A stretch of 64,000 nt of DNA, taken from NCBI GenBank assembly GCA_903813345.2, contig CAIIXF020000009.1:23213759-23277758 (forward strand), written 5' to 3'. Within the stretch, counting starts at the first letter, position 1; every line of letters starts with the position of its first letter. Source of the stretch: Owenia fusiformis (Eukaryota > Annelida > Polychaeta > Sabellida > Oweniidae). Under the pieces are notes generated by a model. That model was not told the DNA's origin, searched no databases, and saw nothing but the letters and a program-made list of their open reading frames with translations. The translations under genes and the position numbers were made by a program. Of this stretch, positions 21,601-32,936 are shown in pieces.

Positions 21601-22385
21601 AAACTCTTTCAAGATTGAAACAAGTTGTGCTTATGTAATTACATAGAGAAGTTTTTAAGAAACCGCCTCTTATTGTATGTACTACATTGTAGTCAAAAAT
21701 CAAAAATATAGAAGATCCACTTTAATACTTTCAATATTTTAGCCGATAGAAAGGCTTGGTTTTAGATGTCCTTGAACACTACACACTAGTGGCTTGCTTC
21801 AATGACCAGGTTGACAGAATATTATCAGTGTCTCTGTTTGAGCATGGGCTTTCAACTAATTGAAAGCCCATGGTTTGAGCATGGGCTTTCTTGAAAGCCC
21901 ATGGTTTGAGTAAATTCTTATTTATCATACATTCATTTTACACTGGAAAATTGAGGATGTTGACTCATGAACTATACTCGTCTTTTACTGCACTACATAC
22001 TGTAGAATGGTGACATCATATCCCTAAAGGAAAGGCCAAATAACACCTCGGGGAATCACACACAGATCATCCCTTTGTGTGAAAGTTAATGAAACGCCTG
22101 ATTCTACAATAAATAATACATACCATCAAATAATCGTCCATCGACTGTCTTAATAAGAGTCCAATCCCAGTCAAATGCTGCAATTTTTAAAGATGAATTC
22201 ACAGTCATATTTCGATTGTCATTTTCCATTGTTGAGGAAAAAATACAACTTGGAATTTCAGATCCGTCACTTCTTTTGTGTTTTTGGTTGAAATCTCTCC
22301 ATTTCAAGCTTGGATCCACTGAAATTTCAGTAGAACAGTCCTTTGTACATTTTTCTGGGTTAACGTGATCTTTATTTGGCGGCAT
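18695..22385 (-). CDS. PNKP-type polynucleotide 3'-phosphatase, phosphatase-only, five exons
   Basis: Exons: 22124-22385, 21391-21581, 19714-19806, 19051-19171, 18695-18762. All are GT-AG and in phase; the product is 244 residues ending ...WEKV. Residues 1-65 are hydrophilic and unrecognised. From residue 66 the PNK3P (HAD-type) fold of PNKP is clear. Motif I is AAFDWDWTLI, with both catalytic Asp present but Trp at the usual Gly of DxDGT. Motif II region is IAIFSNQPGI, followed by GYNACRKPSPDMW, then motif III FFVGDSAGRLADW and CGDRQFAANVGI, and finally HTPEEFF, which in PNKP precedes the kinase domain. Neither the FHA domain nor the 5'-kinase domain of animal PNKP is present, so the architecture resembles yeast Tpp1. 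Inferred role: removing 3'-phosphate from DNA breaks. The missing Gly leaves activity uncertain. Confidence 0.88.
18881..18942 (+). mobile_element. AAGGCATTAACATGAC element, right end only
   Basis: GTTACAGACATCAAATGCC is followed by ATATGTCACCACTTGTGACA and TAAAA, matching the right terminus at 7840-7917 with a shorter hairpin. It lies in the last intron of the PNKP-like gene. Confidence 0.5.
21843..21903. repeat. Two adjacent hairpins CATGGGCTTTC / GAAAGCCCATG
   Basis: CATGGGCTTTCAA-ctaa-TTGAAAGCCCATG (21843-21872) is followed after GTTTGAG by CATGGGCTTTC-tt-GAAAGCCCATG (21880-21903). A third copy with a 13-bp stem is at 24490-24521. All stems are perfect. It is within PNKP-like intron 1. 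Confidence 0.85.
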
Positions 22386-22810
22386 TGTATCACTTTATCT
22401 GAACTAAAACGACAGAGAAGATAATATTCAGTTTGCTGACTTCGATTTTTTCCGCCAAAAGGTCAACTCAAAACGAGGCTGACCTTTGATGATCCATGGA
22501 TCACACAAAGGATCCGTTCCTTTATCGTGAATTTGTGAACCTATCTTGCAGTCACTGTGGTAGGTATATTGTTTAAAATACTGTCTAGACATTGAATATT
22601 AAATAGATATCAACATTAATCCGTATTTTGTCGTTGATTCACTCGTATTCAAGGTAAAATCAGATCTAGATAATTTGGATCAATTTTTCAATTCTAAAAT
22701 TTGATGCATTCTCAGATTCTGGTATTTTTACAATGTAGTTCCATGACCATCAAAGGTTACTCAGAGCAAAATAAAAGAGTAGAGGATCTTTTCTAATATC
22801 TTATTAGCTA
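22386..22810. other. Upstream region of the PNKP-like gene
   Basis: Presumed promoter and 5' UTR on the minus strand. No TATA box or other element recognised; GGATCC words recur near 22490-22515. Confidence 0.35.
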
Positions 22811-23173
22811 GCCGTACACCAATCGTACACCAATCGGGCATGATCAGCCAAGGGAGCTACAGAGTAAAATATGGGACATGAACGGACAAGTTCGATCATT
22901 TCCATGGGACATCAACTGATATTGCCCAATATTGTCCACCCGGACATTGTCCACCATTACCCGTTTATGCCCCAGGAAAAGAATGAACATGCTAGTTCTT
23001 TTCAACAGACATTACCGAACTTATCAAGGCGATTTAATCACGTGACAATCATATCTCCATTTTCTGACAAAATGGTACTGTACTGTGGACATCATCGAAC
23101 TTTGTCCGATGGACGACTGGGGACAAGTTTGGAAAAAAGGACAAAGCTGGAAAATGTCCGATTGGTGTACGGT
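22811..23173. mobile_element. 363-bp MITE with CCGTACACCAATCG inverted ends and TA flanks
   Basis: CCGTACACCAATCG (22812-22825) is matched by CGATTGGTGTACGG (23159-23172), each one base from a flanking TA (22809-22810, 23174-23175). The interior is rich in GGACA / TGTCC words (GGACATGAACGGAC, GGACATTGTCC). The 106-residue open frame inside is not conserved-looking. Confidence 0.7.
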
Positions 23174-23223
23174 TACCTTTATTTCAACTGAAGAATTACT
23201 GATGATCAGGATAATTTGAGACC

Positions 23224-23980
23224 CTATCTGTTGCAAGTCTTACGCCTGGCGTAACCGTCACCGTGTTATTCAGTGTTTTTAAGTAGCGCAAGGATCCTGC
23301 CATGACCGTGGTAGTGTTATCGTGAAAGCCTGTACCGCGACAATGCTTTATTATATTGCAATGCCTGCCATGACCGTGACTTATTTCATGTTTCTCCCGT
23401 TGCTGTTATTAGTTTCTTTTATGGATTAACCTTATTAATTGATCATTATAGAAAGAATGTGCCTTTGAATCGAACCTTCTTGAATGAGAGTAGGGATATA
23501 GTTTGTTTTAAAATTATTTATAAGTTAAAAATGAGGGTTTCGTTGTGACATTTTTATGTATCAATGAACATGAGTACCATGTACATGTATAGTAGTCTTG
23601 ATTTACATATTTAAGGTAGTTAAACACGAGGAAAATTGTCATTACGGTGTTCTCATGCTACTTTAAAAGTTATTTAATACAACCACGGTCATGAGAGGCC
23701 TTGCAACTATTGTCCATTTCAGGCTTTAAAACCTTACCACGGTCATGACAGGCTTTAACATTGGCATGGTCATGACAGGCTTTGCAATCATTATGACGGT
23801 CATATCAGGCTTTAACATTACCACGGTCATGAAAGGCCTTGCAATATAAAACAGCGTTGTCACGGTTATACCAGGCTTACACGATAACACTACCACGGTC
23901 ATGGCAGGATCCTTGCGCTACTTAAAAACACTGAATAACAAGGTGACGGTTACGGCAGGCGTAAGTCTTGCAAAAGATAG
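23224..23980. mobile_element. 757-bp foldback with about 115-bp inverted ends
   Basis: The left arm (CTATCTGTTGCAAGTCTTAC, GTGTTATTCAGTGTTTTTAA, GTAGCGCAAGGATCCTGCCA, CGTGGTAGTGTTATCGTG) is repeated inverted at about 23865-23980 with few differences. The interior repeats ACCACGGTCATGACAGGCTT-type words at least six times, a subterminal array. No ORF or target duplication found. Confidence 0.8.
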
Positions 23981-24007
23981 CATGTGGATAATTTGCTTAT
24001 AACACTT

Positions 24008-24600
24008 GCTGTAAGGATTTAAGCCTAGGACTCACTGCACAGTGTTGACTGACCATTCCTTGAAGGTGTTGCTTTCAAAAATTTGCACGAGATGTGGAGC
24101 ATCGAGTGTTAATTTTAGGAAACAACGCCTGAAAGGAATGGTCATTACACAATTCATTGAGTCTTGGGCTTTAATTCTTTTCACCCATTAGATATGAAAT
24201 CACTAGAAGATCAATTTCAATCTGAGGAGTCCAGTTATCACATTGACAACTGTTTTAATAGTGACTTTGAGTTGGTTATTGGTTATATCAAGGGAAAAAT
24301 CAATACCCGGTGATTTCAGCGGGAAGTGGCGTTTCGTTCAGTGGATGAGCTGCGCGGGCACACATAAATGTGATTATCCAATATTATTACTACAGCCTAA
24401 TAAGCGCAGTGGCCTGCAGAGGGCACTATCACAAACATGTACTGCACGAACCGATTAATTCCCGGGTATTGTAACGCCCCTCGTTATATCATGGGCTTTC
24501 AATCCTAGTTGAAAGCCCATGGTTATATGGAATGCAGTTATGTGAAATAGCATCTTTGGATTGGCTGGAATCAGACACACCTTGCCTAGCTATGTGAATC
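24008..24600 (+). repeat. Dispersed hairpin plus TTGGCTGGAAT module, copy 2
   Basis: AAGCCTAGGACTCACTGCAC (from about 24020) pairs with CATTGAGTCTTGGGCTTTAA (to about 24175). The second module GGAATGCAGTTATGTG, TTGGCTGGAATCAGACACAC, TTGCCTAGCTATGTGAA lies at about 24528-24595. Between them is a CpG-richer segment (24290-24480) with ATACCCGG / CCGGGTAT words, and the hairpin at 24490-24521. Confidence 0.55.
24490..24521. repeat. Hairpin CATGGGCTTTCAA-tcctag-TTGAAAGCCCATG
   Basis: 13-bp perfect stem with a 6-base loop, extended by ATAT/TATAT-type flanks. Same sequence as the pair at 21843-21903. Confidence 0.85.
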
Positions 24601-24863
24601 TGGCAAAATGGCATAGATCATAATGGTAGTAGTGCATAAAATACTCACATAGATTTTCTTATTTGCAATGAAAGATGTACCAACAAATACAAAAACAGAA
24701 AAATGTAATCATCCGCTTTGGGTTGAACCTGAGCTGACTGCACTCTAAGCGAGCATTTTGCCAGCACTAACCATATTTATATTCAGTGCCTTGATGTGGG
24801 TGGTGATAGAAAGTGAACAACACAGTTGTTATATGGTCGGTGGCATTTGGGATGTATTAAAGG

Positions 24864-25094
24864 ACCACAGAAGGTATTGCTGCAAATTTTAGACAGTCAT
24901 ATGTTGGATTGTGGCTATTTTCTGAAGATTTAAAAAGGTGCATATGTTAGGCCCATGTATTATCCATAAAAGTACTCATAGAGATGATCAAATAATTTGG
25001 ACTATTTGATCATCTCTATGAGTACTTTTCCTTTAGATAATGCAACAATCCAACATATGACTGTCTAAAATCTGTTGCAATACCTTCCGTGATC
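24864..25094. repeat. 231-bp compact palindrome of the GACAGTCATATGTTGGATT foldback family
   Basis: GTATTGCTGCAAATTTTAGACAG... runs into the axis at about 24997, and the inverse ...CTGTCTAAAATCTGTTGCAATAC ends near 25094. Long perfect stretches include TACTCATAGAGATGATCAAA and GACAGTCATATGTTGGATT. Longer relatives with an inserted centre are at 38795-39490 and 61894-62393. Confidence 0.85.
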
Positions 25095-25167
25095 TTTTCT
25101 TAGGTGGTTGATAATTTCGAAAAAGACGCTATAGTGCATTAGCACATTTTATTAAATGAAATACCGT

Positions 25168-25285
25168 ATTCTCTCTAATCAGTGCTCAGTCCTGATGAGC
25201 GCACATGCGACTTTTAAGTTGAATATGGTCTCAAGAAAACATTATGTTTAATGCATTTAGTTTTGATTATTTACACAAGATATGG
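25168..25285 (+). repeat. Dispersed repeat, copy 2 (pair with 8419-8535)
   Basis: TTCTCTCTAATCAGTGCTCA, GATGAGCGCACATGCGACTT, GTTGAATATGGTCTCAAGAA, GTTTAATGCATT and GATTATTTACACAA match the order at 8419-8535. Upstream of the zinc-finger gene, so it could lie in its promoter region. Confidence 0.65.
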
Positions 25286-25568
25286 ATTGATGATATATTT
25301 AATGCAGAGAAAGAAAGACAAAATCTGTAGAGTATGTAAACTTCAGTCACAACAACTAAAAACATTTGTGGCAATATTTTTATTCTAACTTTTTCATATT
25401 ATTGGAATCTCTCAATATCTTACTGTTTTAATTTCAATTTCGAAGGCGCACTGTGCACTCTAAATGGCCTACATAAGGGGCATATTTCTCAATGCTGTAC
25501 ATGCACATGTATTCTTGATTTCTGATTTTGTAGTTATGATGTACTGAATAAGTCCAAAGATATAATCA

Positions 25569-28500
25569 ATGGAGCCAAGGGATCCTTCCCAACATGTGTC
25601 CACCAGAAGGGATGAATGCCAGAAAGATGATAACGATGACCCTGCTGATTATGATCATAGAAGAGAAGATGAGATTGTTGAAAATAATGATCTTATTGGA
25701 ACTGAACATTCGGTTGAGCAGAGTAGTATCAATGACAACATGTTAAGTGAGCACAAAGAATTTGAACACATTGATCTGCCATATTGTAATGATCAACCAC
25801 CAAAAGCTCACTTGAATGATTCCATTGCTGCACAGAAACATAAGGACAATGTTGTCACAGCAAAACACTCAACTCATCATAACCCTAAAAGTGCTTATTA
25901 TGAACAAGGTCATGATGGACTAAAAAAGAAAGGGGTGTGTCATGACCAGGATGTTTATCTTGAGGAACATGATAAAAGGAGAGAGGTTGAAAAGATTGAT
26001 CCAGCCATTGCAATAAAAGATGCCCTTAAAGAAGCATGTCTGGATCATATACCACACAAAAGGCTGCTGGAGATAGAAGGTAAATCACCATTGGACCTTG
26101 AGTCTCATATATAATATTTTGTACTTCTTGAAATATTTACAGTGAAACCTGTTAAGTGGAACACCTCTGTTAATGGTTAGTGGAACACTTTTCTTAGTCC
26201 AAAGACCTAATGACTTAATGTTAAATGAACTTCTTATAAGTTGAACACCTCCCAAGTGGAACACTTTAGAGGTACCAAAGGTGTTCCACTTTGACAGGTT
26301 TAACTGTATTAGCATTTACATTTATATGTGTTGAAGGCAGAAGTTAACTGTCACGTAAAGTATTCAACTGTGTATATAGTAACTACTGTCAGGGCTCTCA
26401 CCAGGAAATATTTAGGGTGTGGTGATAACATCTTCAGAATAACCGTTCAATTGTGATAAATCATATTTATGTTATGTTCTATCCTTTTTACATGGTATTA
26501 TTGTATATTCAGTCATGATTTGTCAATAGGGTGTTGAGGGAGCTAAATAGAGTGTGGTGCTGCGCCGAAGTCTAAAAGCCTGGCGAGAGCCCTGACTGTA
26601 TACACTCATTAAACCAGACCATGCATGTAATCACCATCATTGAATGATATGACATTTTTTATTTTTTATTTCTCCAGGTTTCATTACCATTCGTTCAGAT
26701 GAGGGTCAAGAGGTTAGACTTCATCTCAATGAAACCATCAGGAATTCTACGAAACTATCAGATGACACCAAAAGGATAAAATCCAGAGTATCTGACCCAT
26801 TTCCTATCCTCCACCCTGAATCTCACAGTGCAGAAAGAGCATCTCAGGATATCTCTATTTATAAAAGAAGAATGTATGACTTTGGGGCTAGAAGTCGTTC
26901 CAATAGTCCATATAATAGAACAGAAGCTCACACACAAGTGACAAAGCAGAAACATAAACATAGATCTTTTGAGTATAATAATGAAAGAACACAGATTAAT
27001 GATGTGAATGAGAGTGACTATGTGAGAGACTCCCCACAAGATGACACAAGTGTTATAAGGGAGGCTTATATCAATGAACATACCCAGAATAATTCTCATA
27101 TCTCTGTTGGTAACGATGGCACTGAAAATGATGAATCAAATATTGAAAATGTATCCCATCTCAGCAATGAAAGCGAGAGGAATTCAAGACTGGACAGAAT
27201 TGCTCATCAGTTGTGGAAAAGAAATATGGAAGGAGCAGACGGCAGTTTTCATGATGACCAAGATGATGCTGCCCCACCTGGTGAGCAAATTGAAAACTCT
27301 GATCCCAATATTGATATTATTAAACTTCAACAGTTAGCCGAGAAAGCAGTTTCTGAGGGACTCAAAACTTTTCACCAGGAGATGATTCAAAGATCTAATC
27401 CCCCATTAACCAATGAGAGTGATAGTATGTATAATACTGACAAATTACATAACAGTACTCATCCGTCAACCAATAGGAGTCTACATAACTATAACCAAAC
27501 AAACAGTAGTTCTAATTTGATGACCTCCAATAACTTTGTACGTAAAGAACAAATAGGTAGCCATGATCCTCAAACATATCGTACTAACGAAGATGACAAA
27601 ACTGGTAAAAATAAAGCCAGGAGGACTTGTGAAATATGTGGTAGGTCTTTCTCCTTTCAAACCAACTTAACGAGGCATATGAAAAATGTCCACAAGAAAC
27701 CAAGTTACAGAATGGACCTGAGTGACCCTTTGGAGACGAGTGTTGTAAATATCTCAAGTCCTAACACAAGTGGCTCCCTCTTCTCAAGTGCTTCAGTGTC
27801 TTTACCCTTCTCGGACAGCAGTAACATTACAGATAACTTGTCTGGCAATATGGCACCCACTAATAAAGAATCTGATGGAAATAATAAAACAAACAGTACA
27901 GTAGAAAATACTCCAATTAAGATGGAAGTTTTGGATGATAGCTCTGATTCTTTGAGCAAGGAAAATGACCCGAGAAAGGAAAATGAAAATGATTCAAGAG
28001 GAAGAATTGAACAATCACAACCCAGGCCAACTAACGTTCAAGTTCCCCTATATCCACATCTGTTCAATACCCTGCCCCAAGATTTGTATGCAGATAGAAG
28101 GCTGTATCAGCCTTTACGGAGATCATTAAATCTTGTTCCTGGTGTCAATCAGCATGAAACTCCTCCCCCTCATCACTTCAGGTCTCAGTCAGACAGCCTC
28201 ATTCAAGCATCTAGCGCTGTCAACATTCACTTCCCAAGACTTGTAACAAGTTCAGAAAATTCACCTGTTGCAGTGGAAAATTCCACCAATGCAGCATCAA
28301 ATGGAAATTTCCCTGAGGAATTGTTTATACCTGAAAAACATCCAACCTTAGGTTGGGTTTGCAAAATCTGTGGGATGTCATTCAGTTTCCAAACAAATCT
28401 CACACGCCACCATAGAAACCAACACAGAAAACCACCAACACGACGCTCACGAAGTGGTGGCAACTCAAGATCCCTCGAAAGGCTGCCATTGCATGACTCC

Positions 28501-31500
28501 AGCCCAAACACAATTCCCTCTAGGCCTCATAGTGAATCCCGCCTCCATAGTGAGAAATCTAGCTATAGCGAACATTATACAGATCATCATGAACGTGAAA
28601 GGTATGAAGATAGATCAAAGACTAGTGATAAGAGGACAGAGGGGAATGACAAAGAGGTTCCATCTTCTCAAGGAGGTCAGAACAACACAGGTAAGGACTA
28701 AGAAGCTAGCTGGGTCAATATTCAGATGTTGTACACCTCCAAATATTACTCTTTTACACTCTTGATAAGCCTTAAACCTCCCCTTAACTCTGTTTAGCCC
28801 AAAAAATGTGACATTTTGCAAACAGTTATACCGACTGCATGCATGTATCTCTAGCGTAGCCAGGATTGCCAAGGCACTTGCCTTGTTGCTTTTACCATAC
28901 TTAAATGAATATTCCTCTATCAAGGTAGTTATCAACTTTCAATTGCGCATAATCTCATATTTGAACATGACTGTATTCACGTCTTCTATAAATTTAACTG
29001 TAAACAAAGTCAACATTTCACCCGGGGTATATTCGCGAAGAATACCCCTGGTAATATGTGTACTGTGTGACGTCATAACCACGGGTCGTAGTAATGGCGG
29101 ACCATAATGAATATTCGAAACATTTTGGTGAGTTTTCATGTTCGAATCGTAATTTAGACCTCAGAGCAGGGTTAATATCGTCGAATACACCCCTTAGGAC
29201 TAACCCTGCGGGGTATATTTGATGATATTATCCCCGCTCTTCGGTCTATATTTCTTAAACGTAAGGGTTATGATTGTGTTCTATTATAATTGCCATCATT
29301 GAACTAAGTTCATATTTTAATGGTGTTTTACCTAATTTATGTTCATATTTCTGATGGAGTTGAAATAGCCTCAGTTTTGGATAAAATTCGCCTCTTCACT
29401 TTTTTCTTCCTGGCTATGTCACTACATTTGTATTTAGGTAATGGATAATGGATTTAGGTAGTGCACTGCATGAGCTGGTCAATCATCTTTTGTGCCACAC
29501 TGGTTTTGGATAGCTAATGCCAAGTGTACATTCTTTAAAAAACAATAGAAAAATAATGCACTCCTCTTTGTTATAGCTGAGTATTCTTAAAAATAAAACA
29601 CCTAAATGTGGTTTAAAGCCAAAGAATGAAGAGCATGAAATTTATATGTGAATACTTACATGACTATTATACTGTAAATGAAAATGGCAGCCATGGCTGT
29701 ACGATGGAATTTGCTACACCTTGGCGTTGTTGTTATCTAGTTCTATTTATTTTGCTTTACTAAAACATCACTCTTTGACTTGTAGAGAAAGCCAACTGTT
29801 GCAAGATATGCTACAAGACATTTGGAAGTAAAGTGCTTCTCCATCAACATATAAAGACTCACAAATCAACAATCAGGTAAGTATTATTTGGCATTTACAT
29901 GTTAGGATACCCAAATTTTATGAGAATGATCAGCAAACAACAAATAGTGTTCTGAGGCCATTCTAATAGCAAATAATTTTAGTTTATAAAGTGACATCAA
30001 AGGTGATGATGGCATTCATATACAGTGTACTTGAGAAATGTCTTCCTCTTTGTTTAAAGTTGGGACATTGTCAGTCCTAATTGGTCATACATCCCTAGGT
30101 GATATTATTCTATCCAGTGTTAATGATTGGGCGAAGGACCACAAAGTGGCCATCCACACCTGTCAGAAGTTTCAAGGGTGGGAGGGAGAGAAAAGAAAGG
30201 TTTCTAAACTGATCTTACCCTTACTTCAACACTGTTCCAACACTGTGTCACCCAATTGCATAATAACTCGATATACTGATTAGCTCATTCACCTTTATAG
30301 GTGTGGACATTGTCAGAAAACATTCAAATCAGCCTATGATTTGAAGATTCACAAATACCGTCTACATGCATCTTCTGGGCCAAGAATCCACAACTCTAGG
30401 AATGGGAAAACAGGAGCAGGTAAACCAGAAGCAGTGAGTAATAAGGTGAGTGGAAAGCTATGCTTTTGGTGCCTGTCATTATGTTTTAAAAGAATTCAGA
30501 GAAAAAAATAGGCTCGTACATTTACTCTGTATTATGAAATTCAGTCATGAGGTCAAAGATTTATTATTTTGATAAAACAGGTGTTATTTTATTTTCAAAA
30601 CGTGACACTTTAAGAATGACTGATGTTTTTGATATGGATACTTTAAATATGTCGCTGGAAGTGGAGTATGTATGGAGTATTTGTTTGTGTTATGCCATTT
30701 ACTGAATTTTGTATAATATACTTGTCCGAGTTGTACAAGTACCTTATTTTTTAAATTAACAATATATGATATCTACAATTTTCGACATTATATGTCAAAA
30801 AATCAAAAATGGCCATCGTTTTTCTTGTCAAAATAGGTACCTCAAAATATCACTTTTTTAGTCTTCAATTTCAATTGTTGTGCCCATATGAGAAGAAAGT
30901 GAGGACTAATGAGAACTGTTAAGAATTAAAAAAGATGCTAAAATGATCTTCAACAATGGATTATTCAATGATCTTCATTCTTCATGCCCTTGTTCCTCTT
31001 CCCCCTACACACCTTACCCCCAATTGAGAAGTAGATAAGGGGTACAGAGATTTATCATTTAAAATCTTATATAATGAAACATTTAAATTTATTATTTCAG
31101 GCCTCATCAGGAGAATCTACCATTCCTGATCAGTTTAATTGTAAACTTTGTTCGATGGACTGCAAAACCAACAACGCACTTTTACGGCACATGAAACTTC
31201 GACATCCAGAACCGAGACATAAGTGCGAGGATTGTAATAAATCATTTGGAATACGCTATCTCCTGAAGTCACACCAAGCTAAACATCACAAGAAGCAACA
31301 CACAAACGCAACTGGTCACAATTCTGGAGTATCCACAAATATTGTTGGCCAAAACTCTGTTGTATCCACATACACTGGTGGTCAAAACTATGGAGTATCC
31401 ACATACACTGGTGGCCAAAACTCTGGAGTATCCACATACACTCCAGGCCAAAACTCACAAAGGAATGAAGCTGACAGTTCAAGTAAAGCTGGTATACTGG

Positions 31501-32465
31501 AAGTAGAGTGTCAGTTATGTAGAGTTGTGTTCAGTTCACATGCTGATCTATATTGGCACATCAAGGACCTTCATGAAGTTCAGCCATCCATTTCACACAA
31601 TGAACAATCAAGCATGAGACAAAAACACAATGCACAACCAGGCATTGGACAAAAACACAATGCACAACCAGGCATGGGACAAAAACACAATGCACAACCA
31701 GGCATGGGACAAAAACACAATGCACAACCAGGCATGGGACAAAAACACAATGCACAACCCAATCCAAGAATAATCCAATCGCAGAGTGTTTATTCAAATC
31801 CAAGCCAACCACAAAATTTTGAACCATTAAATGGGCAATCTTGTCATGTGCAATCAACCATGGGACAACCATTGAATATACAAACACAAGATCAAGTCAC
31901 ATTCCAAGAGAAATCTCATATGCCACAGATATCCAAGGGTCAGACACATAACGTGCAAACTATTAATATGATATTACATGAGGGTCATTTACATGAACAC
32001 AACAAACAACTTCATACAAAACAAAGAAACAATCATGAAGAACAACCACTCATTAATGAACAAACCCAATCAATGCAACCACAATCAACACAAGCACAAT
32101 CACACTCAACACAACACATATTAGGACAAACAGAATCACAACCATCTCATTACATATCACAACAAGAAACTAAAGACACAGAATCCAAAAATGATACACC
32201 TATAAAATTCACCAAAAATGTTGACAGGTCGGGACATTTTAGTATCGAGTCCCCTTTACTGGGAGAGTTCACTTCACCAATTAGTTCAAGCACCCCTGAT
32301 CCTAGTAAATTCGTGCCAGTAAAATATAGGCATTTGAACACTGCACGTGGGGTGTATAATGTTCACCTCTCTAAGGGGTCTGAAAACCTTGGCCTTGACA
32401 CCCCAAAGGGAACCAAGCATTTGCCTGTATCCCAACACAAGTTCGTCAATGAAAAAGATTCGTGA
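25569..32465 (+). CDS. C2H2 zinc-finger protein with seven fingers, five exons, 1374 aa
   Basis: Exons 25569-26079, 26678-28690, 29786-29876, 30301-30445, 31101-32465; GT-AG, phases agree. The start ATG has an in-frame TAA six bases upstream. Long hydrophilic, His/Asn/Asp-rich, probably disordered regions surround the fingers. First Cys of each finger: 488 (CEICGRSFSFQTNLTRH) and 732 (CKICGMSFSFQTNLTRH), near-duplicates in exon 2; 847 (CKICYKTF), exon 3; 873 (CGHCQKTF), exon 4; 934, 962 and 1057 in exon 5. Exon 5 also encodes four 11-residue repeats (VSTYTGGQNSG type, 31320-31452) and five 10-residue repeats (KHNAQPGMGQ, 31619-31757), both tandem at DNA level. Likely a nuclear DNA- or RNA-binding regulator. 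I do not recognise an orthologue; no KRAB, BTB or SET domain is present. An upstream coding exon cannot be excluded. Confidence 0.85.
26140..26306. mobile_element. Pogo-like MITE, 167 bp, TA target site
   Basis: The ends CAGTGAAACCTGTTAAGTGG and GACAGGTTTAACTG are inverted and flanked by TA (26138-26139 and 26307-26308). The interior repeats GTGGAACAC. It lies in intron 1 of the zinc-finger gene; the minus-strand frame through it is not a gene. Confidence 0.75.
28850..29425. other. Zinc-finger gene intron 2 segment: GTAGCC-type ends and internal hairpin
   Basis: GCGTAGCCAGGATTG (28853) and TTCCTGGCTATG (to about 29420) are weak inverted ends of the GTAGCC type. Inside, GACCTCAGAGCAGGGTTAAT...ACACCCC (29157-29193) pairs with GGGGTATATTTGATGATATT...GGTC (29210-29247) in an imperfect hairpin of roughly 37-bp arms. 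GGGGTATTCTTCGCG-like palindromic words lie near 29025-29045. Confidence 0.45.
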
Positions 32466-32511
32466 AAACATAAAACTAAAATATAAACTTTATTTTGAGA
32501 TCCAATATTGC

Positions 32512-32930
32512 ACTATTCTAAGATGTTTTTAATGCATTTAAAATGCAATACTACTATATAATGAACTTATGTCATGTAATTGTATGATTGTACATTCGTT
32601 TATGAACAGTATTGTACTATTCTAAGATGTTTTAATGCATTTAAAATGCAATCCTAGTATATAATGAACTTATGTCTTGGTCATGTACTTGTATGATTGT
32701 GCATTCGTTTATTAGCAATATTGTACTATTCTAAGATGTTTTCTATGCATTTAAAATGCGATACTAGATATAGTATATAATGAACTCATGTCTTGGTTGT
32801 ATACTTGTATGATTGTGCATTCGTTTATTAGCAATATTGTACTATTCTAAGATGTTTTCAATGCATTTAAAATGCAATCCTAGTATATAATGAACTTATG
32901 TCTTGGTCGTGTTCATTGTTCAAGATATTG
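32512..32930 (+). repeat. Tandem repeat of 104-116 bp, four copies, in the zinc-finger 3' UTR
   Basis: Copies start at ACTATTCTAAGATGTTTT (32512, 32616, 32725, 32841), each with ATGCATTTAAAATGC, TATATAATGAACT and ATTCGTTTAT. They begin about 50 bases after the stop and end at the poly(A) signal, so they would be transcribed. Confidence 0.9.
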
Positions 32931-32936
32931 AATAAA
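32931..32936 (+). promoter_or_regulatory. Poly(A) signal AATAAA of the zinc-finger gene
   Basis: First canonical AATAAA on this strand after the stop at 32465 and immediately after the 3' UTR tandem repeat. Confidence 0.5.

Noticed and set aside
24243-24458. 71-codon frame in a CpG-richer patch upstream of the zinc-finger gene
   Set aside because: Ends abruptly, no domain, and the patch lies between two repeat modules; could be promoter or 5' exon but nothing shows it codes.
26758-28935. Antisense frames over the zinc-finger exon 2
   Set aside because: Overlap a real coding exon on the other strand and show no recognisable content.
31561-31887. Minus-strand repetitive frame rich in Cys/Val
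   Set aside because: Antisense shadow of the tandem repeats in the zinc-finger exon 5.
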